Below, one piece after another: positions 26,264-37,766 of a stretch of 64,000 nt of DNA. Location of the stretch: assembly GCA_022059125.1 (NCBI GenBank), contig JAEUWY010000005.1, positions 6,324,001 through 6,388,000 of the forward strand, given 5' to 3'. The notes beneath the pieces are model-generated. The model had not been told where the DNA came from and did no database searches. It was given only the letters and a program-made list of their open reading frames with translations. Source of the stretch: Corynespora cassiicola. Lineage: Eukaryota > Ascomycota > Dothideomycetes > Pleosporales > Corynesporascaceae. Position 1 is the first letter of the stretch. Every line of letters begins with the position of its first letter. The translations under genes and the position numbers were made by a program.

Positions 26264-28325
26264 ATGATGCTGCACCTCTTTGTCACTCTTTTATTTTCCT
26301 TTTTCCTTCAAAATGTTTGCGCCGTCAAGCTTGTTCCTATTAATAACCCAGCAGATTTGATCAGTGCTGATGCTATCACGAAACGTAATGGCGAGAGCTG
26401 CAAGGAAGATTTGGACCTTCAGAATGTCGAGACGTTCTTTTGGGGTGCCCCTGGTACGTGGTCTGCTTCCAATCCTCCAGGCCTGTCTCTTACCACACTT
26501 CAGCTGGCAAAAACCTCATCTATGCCAACCTCACCGTGTATTTCCCCGAACAATACGAACATGTCGTTGCCATGGAGCGTTTCGCTGGCCAACTCAAGTC
26601 CGTCCAGTGTACCGAAAACATGGTACTAGAGTTCATCAACGATGAAGCCTTCGAGTACGCCAAAAGCGTGTGGAGCTGGGTACACCAGGGTGTCAACAAC
26701 ACATTTGTCATGGTCACAAATTATGAGGGATGTGCGGATGATATGGAACGACTGCCTTTCGTCGTGTCTGAAATCACATACGACGAAGAGAACAACAAGG
26801 CCTATCTCAACGCAGAGTTGAAAGAGTGGCAAGAGGTTGCGCATTCGTACACTCTCCACTTGGGCCACATGCCATTGACGCCCGTTCATAGGATGCTCAT
26901 GAAGAAGGGCGTGATGCCTCGTGCTGTCGACTTCACCATGAGCCTTGAGAGCAGCTTCGATCAGAACCTCTTCTCGGGAACCTTTGGCGGATGGACGACC
27001 AGCATAGACGCCACTGTCAGCACCACAGGAACCTTGAACGTTGAATTTGACCTCGACATCGACTGGTTCAACATCCAGAGCGCTTCATTCACTGTCAATC
27101 CCGACGATGTTTCTGCATCGCTTGAGCTTGCGCTCACCGAGAAAGGAACCCTCCTCGAAGCCTACGGCTGGCAAGAAACCATTGTCTCTATCCCTATCCA
27201 AGGTATTGAGATTGCCAAGATTGTCAAGATTGGCGCATTTCTCAATGTCGATGTTGGTTTTACAATGGAAGAATGGACTGGCGAAGCGTTCCTCAGTGTT
27301 GGCGCGAAGATGGCCATCAGCAACGATGCCATTGTTGTATTGGATCTTGCGAACAGCAAGAACAATCAATTCTCTGGATGGGCGCCGACACTTACACCTA
27401 TCCCTCCGACGCTAAGTGCAAAGGTGGAGGGATCGGCCAAGGCATTCCTCGAGCCGAATGTGAAGATTGAAGCCTCAGCTCTTGGTATGTCTCACTTCAA
27501 GCACGCATACGACACCTGCTAACATTGCTTAGGTTTGGGTTGGAATGTTGGATTGGGTCTTCAGATGCCATACATATCTGCCGACTTTGCCGCAATGTTC
27601 AGCACTGAGGGTGTCTGTCAGACGGACAAGACCCTTGGTGTTGATATCGATACCAAGATTGGCATTGAGCTCTCTGCCCAGGCTGCAAGCAAGGGGAACG
27701 AAGCTAATCCATTCTGGAAACAAACAATCTTTGTACGTGTCTTCATTGCTTGATGATTGAATCTGGCTAACACGCATCACAGTCGCATGAATGGGATCTC
27801 TTCTCTACATGCCTGGCGTTCGATCTCGGAAACTTTGGGGGTGGCGATGCTCTTATTCCTAATCTCGACGTGCCCAGTCTCACTGAGATTGATTCTGGAA
27901 CCCAACTCGAGCCCACAATCGTTCCCACAGTATCAGCAAGCAGTATTGCTACAATCACTGTCTCGATCGATGCAACAGACTCCAAGGAACCCATCAAACC
28001 TACACCAACGATAATAACTTCCAACACAATCTCAAGCCATGCAACGTCAACTACCGTGACTTCCGAATCTGTCCCTCTTGAGACGGAGTCGACCACGCCA
28101 TCGGCCGTCATCTCCACATCCGACTCGGCGGTGGAAACCGGATCGTACGACAGCATTCCCTACGGGGCTCTTCCCTCTACTGTACAAAGCCTACCCACAA
28201 CTTTGAGCATTTCGAGAGTTTCAATCAGCTCTGTTACAAACGTTCCATACCTCACCGGTACCCCGGTGTATGCGGAGGAATCTATTCTACCAACGACTTC
28301 TTGCACAAGCTCTTCTTATAGCTAG
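26264..28325 (+). CDS. Secreted Ser/Thr-tailed protein (DUF7029/DUF7223-like), 637 aa
   Basis: Four exons, 26264-26453, 26504-27484, 27533-27732 and 27783-28325, with all frames closing. An N-terminal signal peptide is clear (MMLHLFVTLLFSFFLQNVCA). Residues about 35-190 form a first domain with two Cys (FPEQYEHVVAMERFAG, LEFINDEAFEYAKSVW, NYEGCADDMERLPFVVSE). A beta-rich middle domain follows (DFTMSLESSFDQNLFSG, VSTTGTLNVEFDLDIDW, SFTVNPDDVSASLELALT), and the last 150 residues are Ser/Thr-rich, as in cell-wall-linked or heavily O-glycosylated proteins. No GPI-type hydrophobic C-terminus is seen. The layout matches, from memory, fungal DUF7029-DUF7223 proteins of unknown function. The transposon block begins only 41 bp after the stop codon, so the native terminator may have been displaced. 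Confidence 0.85.
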
Positions 28326-28366
28326 ATTAGATCTCATTATATTAATTCATAGTGTTTTGTGTAATA

Positions 28367-28432
28367 ACGTATCCCACAAGCGAGCCGATCACACAAGCGA
28401 GCCGATCAGCCCCTGACTGCCCTAACGCGTGC
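28367..28432 (+). repeat. Left terminal inverted repeat of the pogo-like element
   Basis: Begins ACGTATCCCACAAGCGAG and pairs with 37701-37766 with a single mismatch at position 57. It contains two perfect tandem copies of a 17-mer, CACAAGCGAGCCGATCA, at 28375-28391 and 28392-28408, probably transposase-binding sites. No RIP-type changes are visible inside it. Confidence 0.96.
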
Positions 28433-28770
28433 AACTTACACCTACAATGCCTCTACGAAATAATCCTCAATTAACTTGCAACGAAGCCCTTATCGTTCTT
28501 ACTTTTACAGTAATTTAAAATAACTTAATTATAAGCGTACAACGCGCTGCTAAAGTCTATAATATTTTATTAACTATATTATATAATTACTTTGCTAGAC
28601 GACCTGCGCGATATAATTACTAATCTAACTTAAAGCAGCTAACTAAGCTTAAAAAAAACGTAATTATTACTTATATTTTTAAGCTAGATTTATAAGAATT
28701 CGCGTCTATACTAACTGCTGTATATAATATAGCTAATTAATTACTTATAGCAAAAAAAACTAACTATATT

Positions 28771-29137
28771 TGTGACGAACCTCGTTCGCACAAAGTCCGA
28801 ACATATTCACTTCTGAGCATCGCGCACGTGATTCAGAACTTCACATCTGATTCCCAGCCTCCGACTTCCGACATGGCTCCGACTCAGCTCCGATCTTTCA
28901 TCCTTTCGTACCCTCCTATAATAACTAAAGAATAGAACTAGACTAGACTAGACTTAGGATAGGTGCTGGAGAGAAACTATAAAAAGTTGTGATAGTTTTA
29001 GATAGTTCTGTAGTCTAGAAATGTTCTTTCGTATAAGACCTATAGGTTCCGACTTGTAATTGTTCCCTAGTTCTGTGAACCCTTATTCTAAGTGGTACCT
29101 GAGCCGTATCGGAGACAAGTCGCCCTGTGTCCTTATA
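28771..29137 (+). mobile_element. Solo LTR of the resident Ty3/Gypsy family
   Basis: 367 bp starting TGTGACGAACCTCGTTCGC and ending GTGTCCTTATA, the reverse complement of the two LTRs at 29871 and 36693. It is flanked by a perfect 5-bp duplication ATATT (28766-28770 and 29138-29142). A TATA-like CTATAAAAAG at 28977 fits the U3 promoter and sets LTR sense on the plus strand, opposite to the full element. It keeps far more C and G than the pogo sequence on both sides. Confidence 0.93.
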
Positions 29138-29870
29138 ATATTAATATTAACTAACTTAATAACTTTATTAAATGTTAGCTAAATTTTTAAGTTTAATTAA
29201 TTTACTAGCAAAATCGCTAGCGCGTTCTATATAAAAATTTTAAAATTATTAGCTTTTAGTTTAAATTACTGTATTATATAAAAGTAAAATATAGTATTAT
29301 TAATAAAAATACGTACAACTTTAACAAAACAGGCTTTATAATAAATATAATATTAGCTTAATTAGTAGTTACAGTATTAAAAAAATAAAATTAATTTAAA
29401 AATACTTAGCTAAGTAATTATAAATAGGCTATAGTAATTTAAAAAATTAACGTATACAGCTAAGTAATTTTTTTTTATTATTTTTGCGTGTAAACACTAC
29501 TTTTCTATATAAAATAAAAATAATAATATTCTATTTAGTTAGTATATTATAGTTAATAAGACAGGCTAAATAATAAATAAGCTAGAAATATATTAGCTAA
29601 AATATTTTAATATTTATACGCAGAGCTGTACAGTAAAAATATACTAACTATTTATTATTAACAGCTATAAAAGTTATAATTTTTTAGTTTTTTAGAACCT
29701 CTGTAAAATAAGTAAAATTATTACTTTTTATATATTTTTACATTTATTATATTTTTTTTAGTTTTTTAATATAAAGTATTTTTTACTTTTAAAGCGGGCG
29801 TACAGTAATAAAATTTTTAGCTTAAAACGTAATTATATTAACTATATTAATAAAATTATTTTTCTGCTAG

Positions 29871-30222
29871 TGTAAGAACACAGAGCGACTTGTCTCCGAT
29901 ACGGCTCAGGTACTACTTAGAACAAGAGTTCACAGAACTAGAGAACAATTACAAGTCGGAACCTATAGGTCTTGTACGAAAAGACATTTCTGAACTACAG
30001 AATTATCTAGAACTATCGCAATCTTTTATAGTTTCCCTTCAGTATCTTATTCTAAGTCTAGTCTAGTTCTATTCTTTAGTTATTATAGAAAAGTATAAAA
30101 AAATAAGAAATTAGAGCTAAGTTAAATGTCAGAAACTAGAAATTAGATGTAAAATTCTAAATTACGTGCGTAATACTTAAAAGTAAATATATTTAAACTT
30201 TATATAAATAAAGTTTATTATA
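29871..30222 (-). repeat. LTR at the 3' end of the retrotransposon
   Basis: Starts TGTAAGAACACAGAGCGAC (plus strand) and ends TTTATTATA, a mutated form of TTCGTCACA. The outer part (29871 to about 30090) keeps many C/G bases; the inner part (30090-30222) is heavily C-to-T/G-to-A changed relative to the solo LTR. Confidence 0.93.
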
Positions 30223-33200
30223 TTACTCTCTTTTTAGTAAACAGATTATTCTAATCTATTCTAAGTTGTAGTTTATTTAAAAAAAACGTAAATATTTTTT
30301 ATTAGAAGCGGGGCACTTTATTTCGTCGCTTACTTTTTATTTCTAGTATTTTATAAAAAGAAGTATTGCGCGTTTACGTAACTAGTAAAATACTTTTATA
30401 AAGCTGCTATTTAGCGGGTATAAATTTAGTTTTTTAGCTTTTTTTTTTTTTTCTTTACTTTTTTACTTATTACGTTCCGTAAGTAGTCTGTTCTAAATCT
30501 AATACTTCTACTAACTTTTTTTAGAGCTTTTTATTATTAAATTAGCTTTCTAATTTACTTTATAATATTTATTTTAGTTTTATTTAGTATTTTATTAGCA
30601 GTTTACTATAAAATATACTTACGCGCCTGTTACGTATTAGTAAAAAAATATATAATTAATTTTAAATTTAAGTTAATTTTAAGTAAGAAGTGCGAGTACT
30701 GTACTACTTAAAAAAATTTATATAAGCTAGTATATATCTGACTTAGTGCGTATTCAGAATAGTTAGCTAATACTTTATTTTAAATTCCAGAGTGCTGCGC
30801 TGCTAAGTACAAGATATTAATATAAACTATAAATAACTAAAAAAAAAACTTAAATAACTCTACTTTAACTACTACAGTAAAAATTGCAGCTAGAACTATT
30901 TTAGTAGTAGTTTAGATAACTAAAGCAGAGTTAGAACGTATACAAACTAAAAAAGTGTTACTAGCTATTTATACAACTCTAAAAGCGGTTTAGCAGAGTA
31001 TAGAAAAAATAAATTAAAAGCTAGCTAATTTAAAAATAATTTTTTTACGCAGCTTAGTTCGCGCAGACAGAAAAAAAACTATTAAATCTACTAAGTTTTT
31101 TTTAGTAAAGCAGTTTTAGCGGGCGGGTAGATTAGATAAAATATTACTAGAGCCTAAAAACGAGTTTAAATTAGAGAAATTTAATAGTAATAGTAATCTA
31201 ATTTTTAATAAAAATAAAAAGAACTAGTAGTTAGGTTTAGAGAGTTTCGGAGGCGGGCTTAAAAAAAGTTCTAAGTAGATATTTAATAACTATTCTATTT
31301 TACTTTATTGTCTTGCAGATAATCTATATTTTCTATTTTTTACTTCTATATTTAAAGCTATTAGTTTAGAGACCTAGAAGGTTCTAGCTTATCCGAGTAC
31401 TTATTGTAAAATATTTTTAGCTTATATAAAGCTTTTATAAAGTTTAATATATTATACTACGTAGAGTCCGGGTTATATCTAATCTAATTTATATAGTACT
31501 TTAGTAATAAGCGTACTAGTTTGCTGGCGAGAATATCCTCTACTTTTTATTTTTCTACTTTATTAATAGATACTCCGCTAGATTTCAGAGTTTTTTATTC
31601 TAAAAAAAAGTTAGCTAGGTTTTTATATAAAATATTTAGTATAAATATATTATAGATTTTTAATCTGGGAGGCAGTTTAAGGCAGTATAAATAATCTACC
31701 TTCTCTAGTACTTTAAAGAGATCTGTCTACTGTTCAGACAGCTTTTAGTTTAGTTTTATAGATATTAAATTTTTCGTACTAAAATATACTTAATTTCTAA
31801 TATTCTAATCTACTTGTTAGCGATAGAGGTTAACTTAAACTTATATTTATTTCTAAGCCTTTTTAAAGTTTTTTTTCGCGAGCTTCTATACTTTATATAT
31901 CTATAAAATAAATACTAGGGCGTTCTAGTAGTTTAGTCTTTTCTAAAACTTAGAAGATTCTGGCTTTTTTTAATACTAACTCTAACGGGGTTTAGAACTA
32001 AATAGAACTTAGTAGAAAGTTATTTTTAAGCTTATATATAGAAGAGTAATTTAAGCGCGATTTATTAACAGTAGAAGTTTATTTTAGTTATTTTAGTAGT
32101 AGCTTACAAATAGCCTTAGTCTCTAGTTAATATATTAGTTTATAATTTTAGTCTAGCTGTCTGTTTTTTTGTAATATATAGTAAACAGTTTAACTTTAAC
32201 GCTAATAATTTAATAGAATTTAAACTAGAAATTAAAGATAAACTGTGGTTCTTAGTTCGACATAATTAACTCTAAAATATATCTAAATTAGTATATCTAC
32301 TAAATAAACAGATAGGCTATACTACGTACGTTAGTGTTTTTATAATATAGAATTAATACAGCTTACTTAGAGAGTTAATTAATAATTACTAAAATCTAAT
32401 TATAGCTAGCCTTGTTACGGGGGAATTCTTTAAAGTCTATACAGAAGTATTATATAAAACAGTTTAAAATAGAAAGAAGATAGATCTTTCTAGCGGGATA
32501 GACTTGTTTTAAATATACTTATTAATAAGCAAGGTAGTTCTGTACATATTGCTTATACGAGTTATCTATACCTTTTTAGTAGTACTTTTAGGCTAATAGC
32601 TGGTAGGTTTTTATAGCGCTAGAGTATACTAAAAAAACTTAGTTATAAGCTTTTTGTATTAAACGTGTAATAAGCGTTAAGTCCTAAAAAATATATAGTT
32701 AATATTAGTATAATATAAGTCTGTTATATATTTAGTACTAATTAAAAAAGTTTTCGCGTTCTTTTACAAAGCTTAATTAATTTTTCTTTAAAAAAGTATT
32801 AATAAGTTTAAAAAAGTTAAAGCTTATTAGATTTTTTAAAAATATCGCATATACGCGAGCTACACACTTAGTCTAAGCTCTAATATATTTTTAAGCTAAC
32901 TTAGCGTTAATATAAAAATTAAAGTAATATAGTTTTATTAGTACGCGAAAACAGTTATCGCGCTAAATAGTAAAAAAGTTTTTAAAATTTTATTTACGAC
33001 GGCTAAAAATATCAGCTTTAGTATTATTTTTATTTAAAGTATATTTAATTTAGAAGTTAAAAGGCGCTAGATTTTCTGCCTATCTTACTTATTAGGTATT
33101 TAAAACTTTAGTTATTATAAAGTATTCTAATAACTTATAATTAAAATATATCTAGACCTAATACTTTACAGAGAAGAGATTAGCTCGCTATTTCTAAAAA

Positions 33201-33529
33201 GCGGTAATAATAGTAAAAAGTTTTTTATTATATATTTTTTAGTTAAGCTTAGAACTAGATAGAGTTTTGCTGTAAAAAGTATATAAATACTAATTTCTGT
33301 TAGTATATTGCTAAGACTATACGCCTGCGATAGCGCTATTAAATATATTAGTTTTTAGTTTTGTAGATAGTTTAGAGTTAAAATAATAAAAAGTTAGAAT
33401 AGAAAAAAAAGAGTTTTTTAAAGCTTTAAATACCTAGTTATATTTTTAAATCTATTTAAAAAGTACAGCAGAGCTTTAAAGTGCACTAATTAGTAAAATA
33501 ATACAGAAATATTTTAGTATAAATTATTA

Positions 33530-33925
33530 GTAGAAGCCAGTAAATCTAAGAAAAAACTTTACTTCTGTAATAGTAGTAGATTAGATCTAATTCTGTAAAG
33601 CTTTAACTTTTTTTAAATCTATTTTTAATTTTTAGTTAGTTAGAATATATTCTAAATATTAAATATATTTTATATAGAATTTAGACTTAGCTATATTTAC
33701 TTACAGTCTAGCTTAACGCAGTTATTCTAAAACAGCTTTAATATATTAGATATAAATTCGTTTATTCTTAGAGTAGATAAAAATATTATCTAGGTATACG
33801 ATACAGAAGTTATTAAAGTAGTTAATTAGAACGTCGTTTATGTATCGCTAGAAAATAGCTAGTCTGTTATATAACCCGAATAAAAAAACTTTATATTTAT
33901 ACGTTCCGTATCGTGTCCGGAAAGT
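33530..33925 (-). pseudogene. Gypsy reverse transcriptase remnant (pol)
   Basis: Read on the minus strand, the segment gives FRTRYG, then VFLFGLYN, RYINDVL and YLDNIFIYSKN, mutated forms of the FRTRYG / MPFGLTNAP / YIDD-box region of Ty3/Gypsy reverse transcriptase. Further on come FYIKYIQYLEYILTN-like and KVKALQN ... FFLRFTGFY, matching the thumb/connection start. Stops replace Gln and Trp codons. Only this part of pol was checked in detail. Confidence 0.85.
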
Positions 33926-36692
33926 AGTATATTTTTTACTATTAAAGTTTATTTAAATCTTATTAAATACAGCGTAAATATCTAACTTAGTAAAAACTTT
34001 AGCCTTACTAGACTTTACTAGAAGTTTATCTATTCTAAATATTAGATAGATATTTTTTCTAGTTAAAGCGTTTAGTTTATAATAGTTAATATATACTTTA
34101 AGCTTTCTATTTACTTTGTAAACACACAGAATAGGTAATATAAAAAAGCTCTAACTCTGTTTAATAAAACTGTGTTATAGTTAAATCGTTACAAACTTTT
34201 AAATAGCTTTAAGTTTTTTAAAATTCTACTTGTACAGAGAACTGTAGCTGTTTAAAAAAAATTTAGTAAAAATAATTTTATAGTTATAGAGTTAGTAGAG
34301 CGGAAGATAGAGTGCGGCCTTAGAGTTAACTACATTCTAATAGAATTTGTACACAGAGAGTAGTCAGTTTAATATTAGAAAGATAACAGATTTGTCTAAA
34401 AAATAGAAGTTTTAAATTTATTAGTTAATTTTATAAATAGTTGTTATAAAAAATTTATTTTTAGATTGTTTTATTTAGAAATAAAAAGCGTTAGCAGATA
34501 TAGCAGTTATTTAAAAATTACGGCTAAATTTAGAATAGTGTCGGACGTTAGTTAGAAAAAAGCGTCTAGATCTAGAAAGTCTAAGTCTTTAAAGTTGATA
34601 CAGATAAGTTTTTAAGCTTTTTTAGTTTTTTATATATATTTTTTTTTTATAACGTATTTCTATAGAGGATGTTTTACTCTATTCTTCAGCTTATATTAGA
34701 AAAATATAGGCGTTAAAGAATAGGTGGGGTAGGTATATAGAAAAAGGTATATTAAGCTGGCTATACGATCCGGTTGTGTTCCGTATCTAGTTTAAGCTTA
34801 AACTTTTTTATCTATTTTAGACTAATAATACAGTTCTGGGATCTAAAGTTAAAAATAATAAAAGAATAATTTAAAATAGTACGTCTATTTAGGCGAAGAT
34901 AAAAGCGAATATAATAAGTAGCTAAGAATTTAATTAACTTTTAGAAATTTTGTATTTTAACTTTATAGAGTAGTTTTCAGATAGGTACTTAAAAAGTGCG
35001 GGCTAAAAATGCTGTAATAGAAGTATTAATAAATAAGAATTCTTATATGCCGGTATTAATAAAAAAATATAAACAGATTTTAAGCCTGTTAGAATAGAGA
35101 ACAGAAAGTATTTAGAAATAAAAGCCTTCTAATAAGTTTAATAAATCTATATTAGATAGATTATACTTGCTGTAACTTAAAGCGGAGATTTTTTTTAGGC
35201 GTTCTCGTTTTCTAGTCGGACTAAATCTAGTCTATTAAAATTAATTATATTTTTAAATTAGTTTTATAAATTATTATTAACAGAAATTTAGTTTATTTAT
35301 AAGAAGTTGTAATCGCGTGCGAAATAGCTTTACTTACTATAGTTATAGCAGTTTTTTTTCTGTAGCCTAAGCTGTTTTAAATAGCTTATTATTTTTACGT
35401 TAGTATAGTAGTTACGACTCTATACAAGTAGTATATTAGTAAGTAGTTTTTTTTTTTTATATAGATGCTGCGGATAAGCCGGGTAACTTCTAGTTCTCTA
35501 AAATTTTATATAAAATAGAACTAAAGTTACTTTTTCTACTTCTGCTAATAACAGATACGGAAGTATTTTAGCGCTCTATATTATAGGCGGTAAAATATTT
35601 TACTATATTATTAAAAAAGTTATTTTATAGAAATTTAAATTTAAAATTTAGAACTTACAGAGCTGAGGTAATCTTTTTCTATAAGTAAAAAAACTATTTT
35701 TTTTTTTGTATTCTACCTTTAATAGCAGCAGATAGAAATTAAATTTTAAAAGTAGAGAAGAGTTTTTTTTATTCTATCTGCAGCTGGTAGAAAGCTACTT
35801 AATTTTCTACTTTTTTATTTTTTAAAATAAAGTACAATTTTAGAAGGTTAAGTATTTTCTCTGTATTAAGAAACTGTTTTTAAAAGTTATCAGCTAAATA
35901 ACAGAGCTCTAAGTATTTTTAAACTAGTTCTAACGTATATTCTTAAACTTCCGCTATATAAGCTCGCTTAGTAAAATAATAGTTCTAATTAATATTAAAG
36001 TAATTTTAAATAGAAGCTAGCTATTATAGAAAGGTAACAGTTTTTCTGTTGCAGAGAGGTTTAATTTTAAAAGTTTACTTAGATAACTTTAGCTAAACTA
36101 AAATTAAAAATAACTTAAATAGTTATTAAATACGAGTTAATAGTAACAGTTAGAACTTTTCTATATTTTAGAGAGAAGAGTCTGCAGCGGCGGCTTTAAG
36201 TTCTAGTATTCTAGCTTATAACTATAAAATTTCTATTTTTATAGATATAGAATAGAAATTATTATTATTAGGTTAGAGTAAGAATCTAGTAGGTTCTAGA
36301 TTGTTATTAGAGGGTTAAAGCTATTTTTACAGCTGGCTTAATCTTTAAATAGTATTTTTTTAAAATATATTTAGTAGATATATAAAGCTAGATATTAATA
36401 GTTAGAATTAATTCTAGTAAATTTTTAATAGTTATTTAGTTTTTACTTTAGCGTACGACGCGTCTTTTCTAAAAATAATCTAACTTATATAAAAGTAGAA
36501 GTTCTAAATCTAAAGGCTTCAGTCGTTAAAAGATTTAAAGAATTTTAACTTTACTAAAAATTAAAAACATACGTAGTAACTTAGAACAGACCCGGTCTAA
36601 TACGTATACTATCTAGTTATACTTCTCTTTATAACAAATAAAAAGATAATATTTTTAAGCCGTTACTAGCAAAGAGTAATTTAGAAATATAA

Positions 36693-37044
36693 TATAAGAA
36701 TACAGGGCGACTTATCTCTAATACAGCTTAAATACTACTTAGAACAAGAGTTTACAGAACTAGAAAACAATTATAAGTTAAAATCTATAAGTCTTATACG
36801 AAAAAACATTTCTAAACTATAAAACTATCTAGAACTATCGCAATTTTTTATAGTTTCTCTTTAGTACCTTATTTTAAGTCTAATCTAGTTCTATTTTTTA
36901 GTTATTATAGAAGGGTACGAAAAGATAAGGGATCGGAGCTGAGTCAGATATCGGAGGCTAGAGATTAGATGTAAAGTTCTAAATCACGTGCGCGATGCTT
37001 AGAAGTGAATATGTTCGGACTTTGTGCGAATAAGGTTCGTCACA
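36693..37044 (-). repeat. LTR at the 5' end of the retrotransposon
   Basis: Same length as its partner. The inner part (36693 to about 36900) is heavily mutated (TATAAGAATACAGGGCGAC), while the outer part (36900-37044) is nearly intact and ends TTCGTCACA. The gradient mirrors that in the other LTR. Confidence 0.93.
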
Positions 37045-37700
37045 GCTAGCTTTTAAAAATTTTTTTAAATAATTTTTTATAAAAAGTAATATATATATAA
37101 ACTTTTAAAAAATGAAAGTAGTTTTATATAACTTATAAATTATACTATTAAAGTATAATATAAAACTACGTACGTTTACGTTAGCTATTTCTAAAACTAC
37201 TTTATAAAAAACTAAAACACTAAGTAACGCGTATAAGCTAGAAACTTAGTTAATATTAATTTAAAATAAAATTAAAAAATATAAAAGCTTATTACTAGCC
37301 TTAATTATTAAAACTTTTACTTAGTTTAACAAAAATACTGTAATACTAATTTATAAAGTTATATTACTTTATACGCAGGTTAAAAATTTTAAAAAAGCTA
37401 ATAAAGCTGCTACGCAGCGTATAAAGCGAAAAAGAAAGCGGATTCAGCGTAAAAGGACTTTAACAAAGGCTAAGAGGGCTGAGATTATCGCTTAAAAGGA
37501 CGTTGAGGAGTAATTAAACGAGGTAAGGCGTGAGGACGTGGCTCGCCTTAGTGGCAGCTGACAGGCTAGAGCACGCTGCACGCGATGCAGAGGGCAAGAA
37601 CACAATTCTCGTACGTGCAAAACAACAGTATAACTACCGTAGTTACTCTTTGTATCAAGTTATTACAGTATTCTTTTAAGGTGGTTGAGTAGGTGGTTGC

Positions 37701-37766
37701 GCACGCGTTGGGGCAGTCAGGGGCTGATCGGCTCGCTTGTGTGATCGGCTCGCTTGTGGGATACGT
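37701..37766 (-). repeat. Right terminal inverted repeat of the pogo-like element
   Basis: Reverse complement of 28367-28432 with one mismatch, including both 17-mer units (37742-37758 and 37725-37741). The terminal ACGT is followed by the TA target duplication at 37767. Confidence 0.96.

Larger units (their letters stand above)
29871..37044 (-). mobile_element. Ty3/Gypsy LTR retrotransposon, full length, RIP-inactivated
   Basis: 7,174 bp with LTRs of equal length (352 bp) in direct orientation and a perfect 5-bp target duplication GCTAG (29866-29870 and 37045-37049). Minus-strand orientation is shown by the reverse transcriptase and by a purine-rich tract (AAAAAGAGAGTAA on the minus strand, 30224-30236) directly before the downstream LTR. 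The gene order expected is gag near 36 kb, then protease, reverse transcriptase/RNase H (about 33.5-33.9 kb) and integrase toward 31 kb; that RT precedes a long region still within the element fits Gypsy rather than Copia. All frames are broken by RIP-type stops. Confidence 0.94.
28447..37633 (+). pseudogene. Fot1/pogo transposase, interrupted and RIP-degraded
   Basis: The start MPLRNNPQLTCNEALIVL (28447) and the following HTH-like part (SVQRAAKVYNI, then GRPAR-like FARRPARYN) match the start of Fot1/pogo transposases, whose N-terminus holds CENP-B-type HTH domains. The frame contains several TAA/TAG stops and is split by the solo LTR at 28771 and by the retrotransposon at 29871. The C-terminus is better preserved: a basic stretch near 37430-37460 and a zinc knuckle C-x2-C-x4-H-x4-C (residues CTRCRGQEHNSRTC) at 37577-37618, ending at TAA 37631-37633. 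Without the insertions the gene would be near 1.6 kb, close to Fot1. Not functional. Confidence 0.85.
28367..37766 (+). mobile_element. Fot1/pogo-like DNA transposon with nested insertions, RIP-mutated
   Basis: Bounded by 66-bp terminal inverted repeats (28367-28432 and 37701-37766, one mismatch) and flanked by TA on both sides (28365-28366 and 37767-37768), the target duplication of Tc1/mariner-pogo elements. Total 9,400 bp; subtracting the LTR retrotransposon and the solo LTR with their duplications leaves about 1,849 bp, normal for Fot1-like elements (about 1.9 kb). Transposase remnants run on the plus strand from an ATG at 28447 to a stop at 37633. The interior is strongly AT-rich with TAG/TAA where CAG/CAA/TGG would be expected, while the ends and the transposase C-terminus are spared. 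Confidence 0.93.

Noticed and set aside
28440..37430. AT-rich block as a centromere fragment or mitochondrial insertion
   Set aside because: TIRs, LTRs, target duplications and reverse-transcriptase remnants explain the whole stretch as RIP-mutated transposons.
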